A DNA stretch of 64,000 nucleotides from Palleronia pelagia. GTDB lineage: Bacteria; Pseudomonadota; Alphaproteobacteria; Rhodobacterales; Rhodobacteraceae. The stretch's first letter is position 1. Each line of letters begins with the position of its first letter. Both the position numbers and the translations under genes were made by a program. The notes under the pieces were generated by a model. It was given only the letters and a program-made list of their open reading frames with translations. It made no database searches and had not been told where the DNA came from. Below, piece by piece: positions 61,307-64,000 of this stretch. The stretch spans positions 496,001 through 560,000 of the forward strand of contig NZ_FOCM01000001.1 in the NCBI RefSeq assembly GCF_900110115.1. Direction: 5' to 3'.

Positions 61307-63229
61307 ATGAAACACGACCGAATCCTGAGCAACGCCGGCTCCCCGATGTTTCCGGATTTTCTGGACTGGGCGAAGGAGACCGGCGAGAACCGCGACACCG
61401 TCTATGAGATCGAGAAGGTCGCCACGCGGCTCGACCTGACGCAAGAGGAGTTGGATCTCGTCCCGGCTGACCTCGGCTATTTCGAGAAGGTGATCGCCGT
61501 ATCCGCCTATGGAGCCGTCTCCCGTTCGAAAGATCTCGACACGGCGCGCAAGCGCGGGAACTCCCGTGTTCGGTCCGCTCTGCAACGATTTCTCGCGGTG
61601 CGCGGTCATGAGACACCCGACGTTGGCGTTCGCGCGAGCTACGACAAGGCCATCCAGTTCATCATGGAGAACGAGGGGTTCGTCGACAGCGGCGCGCTCT
61701 TTACCACCAGCACCCACAGACCGCTTCTTCTCGTTCGGGCGCGCGCCCGAGTTGGCTTGCCCGACCTCGACCAGGGAGAGTTCGACCGGCTCTGGCACGA
61801 CGCGACACCGGACAGCCGCAAGTCGCTGCGGAAATTCGCACAGCGCATTGCCGAGCTCCGACGCGGCCACAATTCCTGGCCCGAGCTTGCGGACCTGCTC
61901 CCGCCTCTGGACTTCGTCGTTCCGGTCGCGTCGGACCGCGCCCGGCGTATCAAGTGGAAATCGCTGCCGGCATCCTTTCGCGCGGATGCCGTGGAGGTGT
62001 TTCGGCAGACCTTGCGTCAACCTGCTGATCTGAAAGCCTGGGCTAAAGAGCAACAACGTCTTGGTCGCCCCGCGGTCGAGGTCGATGCCGAGGTCGCGGC
62101 GCGGCGCGGCAAGAAGAAAAAGCTGCCGAAGAACTTGGAGTCCGCGCTTGCCGGTTACCGGCAGTCGACGACCTGGCTGCTGCGCGAAAGCTACTCGCCA
62201 GATACCGGGTTCGCCGGGCTCGGGACGCTGCGGGAGCTCATCACGACAGACGCATTGGAGGCCGCCTGCGACGCCCAGATTGCGCGGAGCGCGGCCTCCC
62301 CTACGCTCAAGGATGCTGACAAAAGTTCTGTGCTCTGGTCCAGGTTCACCAATCTGACGACGATTGCGCGCCATGGTTTGCGCGATCCGGAGGTCCTTGC
62401 GCGGATCAGTCTCGTGCGCATGTTTTATGCCGACTACGTGCTGTCGCCGATCGAAATGACCGCCGACGCGGAGGCAATCTGCAACCGGCTTCGGAAAGCG
62501 CCGCATCTTGCGGCCGCGTTCGTCAACGCGCCGTCCCGCCTTGGCGTCATCTCGACCGAAGCATTGCAGACGGCAACCACCACCTTCGCACAGGAACGCG
62601 CGCTGCGGCTCGCCGCTTGCGCAGCTGCCTACGCTGTCCAGGTCAGCCGGGCGCTGCGCCCCGCCAACCTGTTCATGATCCGCCGCAAGGCCACGGACGG
62701 ATGCCCGCGGAATCTGACCTGGATCGTCGACGGGCAGCATGCGGAGATCAAATTTGTAGGCGGCGAGGTCAAGAACGGCCAGGCCGTGACCGTCAACGTT
62801 CATGGCGAGGATGCTCGCATTCTCTGGGAGTGGGATCGGGTTCATCGCACGGATCTCATGCAGCTCCGCGGAATCCCTTCTTCGCCATATCTCTTCCCGG
62901 GAACGGCCGCCCCGCGGCTGCGGAAATCCTTCCTGAACCTGCCCTCCGGGTGCATGTCCGTCGCGTCGATCATGGAGCTTTGGGATCTCGGGGACAGGCA
63001 ACTCGGGCTCGGGCTGTCTCCACATCAGTGCCGGCACGCGCTGGCGACGCTGATGCTCGCCGTCCGTCCGGGCGATTTCGCCAGTGTGGCCTCCGTTCTC
63101 GCCAACACCGATCAAGTCGCGCGGCGCCATTATGGCAAAGACAGCGGCGAGGCCGCGGCGGTCGCCGTCCGCGAATCTCTGCTGGCACAACACCCCGACA
63201 TCTTCGCCCGCATGAACAGGAGAACCTGA
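61307..63229 (+). CDS. Large tyrosine recombinase/integrase
   Basis: 640 aa. The C-terminal catalytic part shows the box I-like RALRPANLFMIR region, the HxxR motif in SPHQCRH (H573, R576) and the nucleophile Tyr in RRHYGKD (Y609). The third His/Trp position is occupied by Asn (LANTDQ). The N-terminal 350 residues are long and unfamiliar. This size is like the large recombinases of some integrative elements that work in pairs or trios. It ends one base before the next gene. Confidence 0.75.
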   Translation: MKHDRILSNAGSPMFPDFLDWAKETGENRDTVYEIEKVATRLDLTQEELDLVPADLGYFEKVIAVSAYGAVSRSKDLDTARKRGNSRVRSALQRFLAVRGHETPDVGVRASYDKAIQFIMENEGFVDSGALFTTSTHRPLLLVRARARVGLPDLDQGEFDRLWHDATPDSRKSLRKFAQRIAELRRGHNSWPELADLLPPLDFVVPVASDRARRIKWKSLPASFRADAVEVFRQTLRQPADLKAWAKEQQRLGRPAVEVDAEVAARRGKKKKLPKNLESALAGYRQSTTWLLRESYSPDTGFAGLGTLRELITTDALEAACDAQIARSAASPTLKDADKSSVLWSRFTNLTTIARHGLRDPEVLARISLVRMFYADYVLSPIEMTADAEAICNRLRKAPHLAAAFVNAPSRLGVISTEALQTATTTFAQERALRLAACAAAYAVQVSRALRPANLFMIRRKATDGCPRNLTWIVDGQHAEIKFVGGEVKNGQAVTVNVHGEDARILWEWDRVHRTDLMQLRGIPSSPYLFPGTAAPRLRKSFLNLPSGCMSVASIMELWDLGDRQLGLGLSPHQCRHALATLMLAVRPGDFASVASVLANTDQVARRHYGKDSGEAAAVAVRESLLAQHPDIFARMNRRT

Positions 63230-63230
63230 C

Positions 63231-64000
63231 ATGAGAGGCAATCTCGACGTGATTCTGAAGGACGCCCCTGCCGCGGTGCGTCGCGCCATGATCGAAGACG
63301 CGCCGAACCTCGCGCCGGGTTCCGCCCATGTCATGGGCCGCTTCTGGTCCGCTGCCCGCGAGCGCAAGAGCAATCTGTCGATGCCGGGAGCGGAGGTCTA
63401 CCGGTCCGCCGCGGCGTCCGAGTCGACGTTTCGCTGTCTACTTCGCGCTCTCGGTGCATATGCGCCTCACGTCTGCACCGCGCCGGCCAGGGAAGTGAGT
63501 GACGAATGGTATGCGCTGCGCACCAAAGCGGCCCCGAGGGTTGCCCCCACAGCGAAGATGGCGGTCGGGGCCAACTGGCCCATAGCTTGGCAAAGGATGA
63601 AACCGGCCCTCGATGCAGCGCCGATCAAAAGCAGCACCCGAAAGCGTTATTTCGACAGCATCGACCGGTGCGCCAGAGCCGTCGCGGAGGGCCTGGCTTC
63701 AGAGACCCACGGGTTCGTTGCAGCATGCGAGTTGTCGGAGGCGTTCCTATTTCACCCCGAGAAGGATCGGCGTGTGAAGCCTGTGACGGCCGCCAACTAC
63801 ATCGAAGGGCTGATCGCCCTTGGAGCACGGGGCGGAGTCGCAGAGGACAGCCTGATCGCCATGCGGGTGATCCTGAGCGATCTTCGCGACCAGGCCGCCA
63901 TGGCCGAGAAGAACAAGTTCGAACGTCTGTCCGGCCTGATGGAACGCGGAGGCTATGCGCATGTCGCCGACCGCGTCGGACAGCTGAGGGCACGGGCTCA
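63231..64000 (+). CDS. Recombinase-companion gene, 3' end outside window
   Basis: Partial gene with at least 256 residues, open to the end of the window. The start is ATG 63231, one base after the recombinase stop, so it is translated with it. The visible part is helical with no recognised catalytic motif; it could be the N-terminal region of a second recombinase or an accessory protein. Identity cannot be set without the rest. Confidence 0.55.
   Translation, partial: MRGNLDVILKDAPAAVRRAMIEDAPNLAPGSAHVMGRFWSAARERKSNLSMPGAEVYRSAAASESTFRCLLRALGAYAPHVCTAPAREVSDEWYALRTKAAPRVAPTAKMAVGANWPIAWQRMKPALDAAPIKSSTRKRYFDSIDRCARAVAEGLASETHGFVAACELSEAFLFHPEKDRRVKPVTAANYIEGLIALGARGGVAEDSLIAMRVILSDLRDQAAMAEKNKFERLSGLMERGGYAHVADRVGQLRARA

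Overview
The window looks like chromosome plus an acquired island of a high-GC alphaproteobacterium, most likely Rhodobacterales (Roseobacter-like). The pointers are the gene content (bamB-der, serS, yajC-secD-secF followed by ccmABCDG, a zur/znuABC locus, a tctCBA tricarboxylate transporter with a TctDE-type regulator), the very GC-rich codon use, and the frequent GTG/TTG starts and 1-4 bp gene overlaps. No rRNA, tRNA or CRISPR array was recognised.

Backbone, about 1-28 kb. The left edge holds the start of an RND efflux adaptor. Then come a YfgM-like protein, the BamB lipoprotein and the Der GTPase. A convergent block follows on the minus strand: serS, a two-gene AT-rich insert (a CD-NTase and a SLATT two-helix membrane protein, i.e. 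a minimal CBASS-type anti-phage module), and a TspO-related membrane protein. Plus-strand genes yajC, secD, secF, a TauE/SafE permease, a Mth938-like protein and ccmABCDG form one export and cytochrome c maturation run. Two tiny paralogous membrane proteins (36 and 37 aa) lie between ccmG and znuB. The zinc locus (zur-znuC-znuB divergent from znuA) is followed by a substrate-binding protein gene in one operon with a two-component system, divergent from tctC-tctB-tctA. A secreted-type RTX calcium-binding protein ends this part.

Transition, about 27.8-29.2 kb. There is no convincing gene here; the stretch looks like decayed DNA at the boundary of an accessory region.

Accessory region, about 29-57.4 kb. 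An eight-gene complex I-like operon (A, a NuoB/NuoD-like fusion, H, J, K, L, M, N) has a complete set of antiporter-like membrane subunits but no NADH module and no iron-sulfur ligands. It is followed by a large copper-handling cluster: CusF-like protein, cupredoxin, multicopper oxidase, TolC-type lipoprotein, EF-hand protein, an OmpR-type two-component system, SHOCT protein, ScsB/ScsC-like thiol-redox pair, four c-type cytochromes with a second multicopper oxidase, the copper ATPase CopA with a CueR-type operator, and CueR itself. Together these would bind, oxidise, export and sense copper in the periplasm, with electrons probably passed to cytochromes.

Right end, 57.5-64 kb. A mobility/maintenance module carries a KfrA-like coiled-coil DNA-binding protein, a helicase-like ATPase with a cysteine cluster between its nucleotide-binding motifs, a 45-bp inverted repeat region, a tandem excisionase-type HTH protein, a 640-aa tyrosine recombinase and a companion gene cut by the window end.
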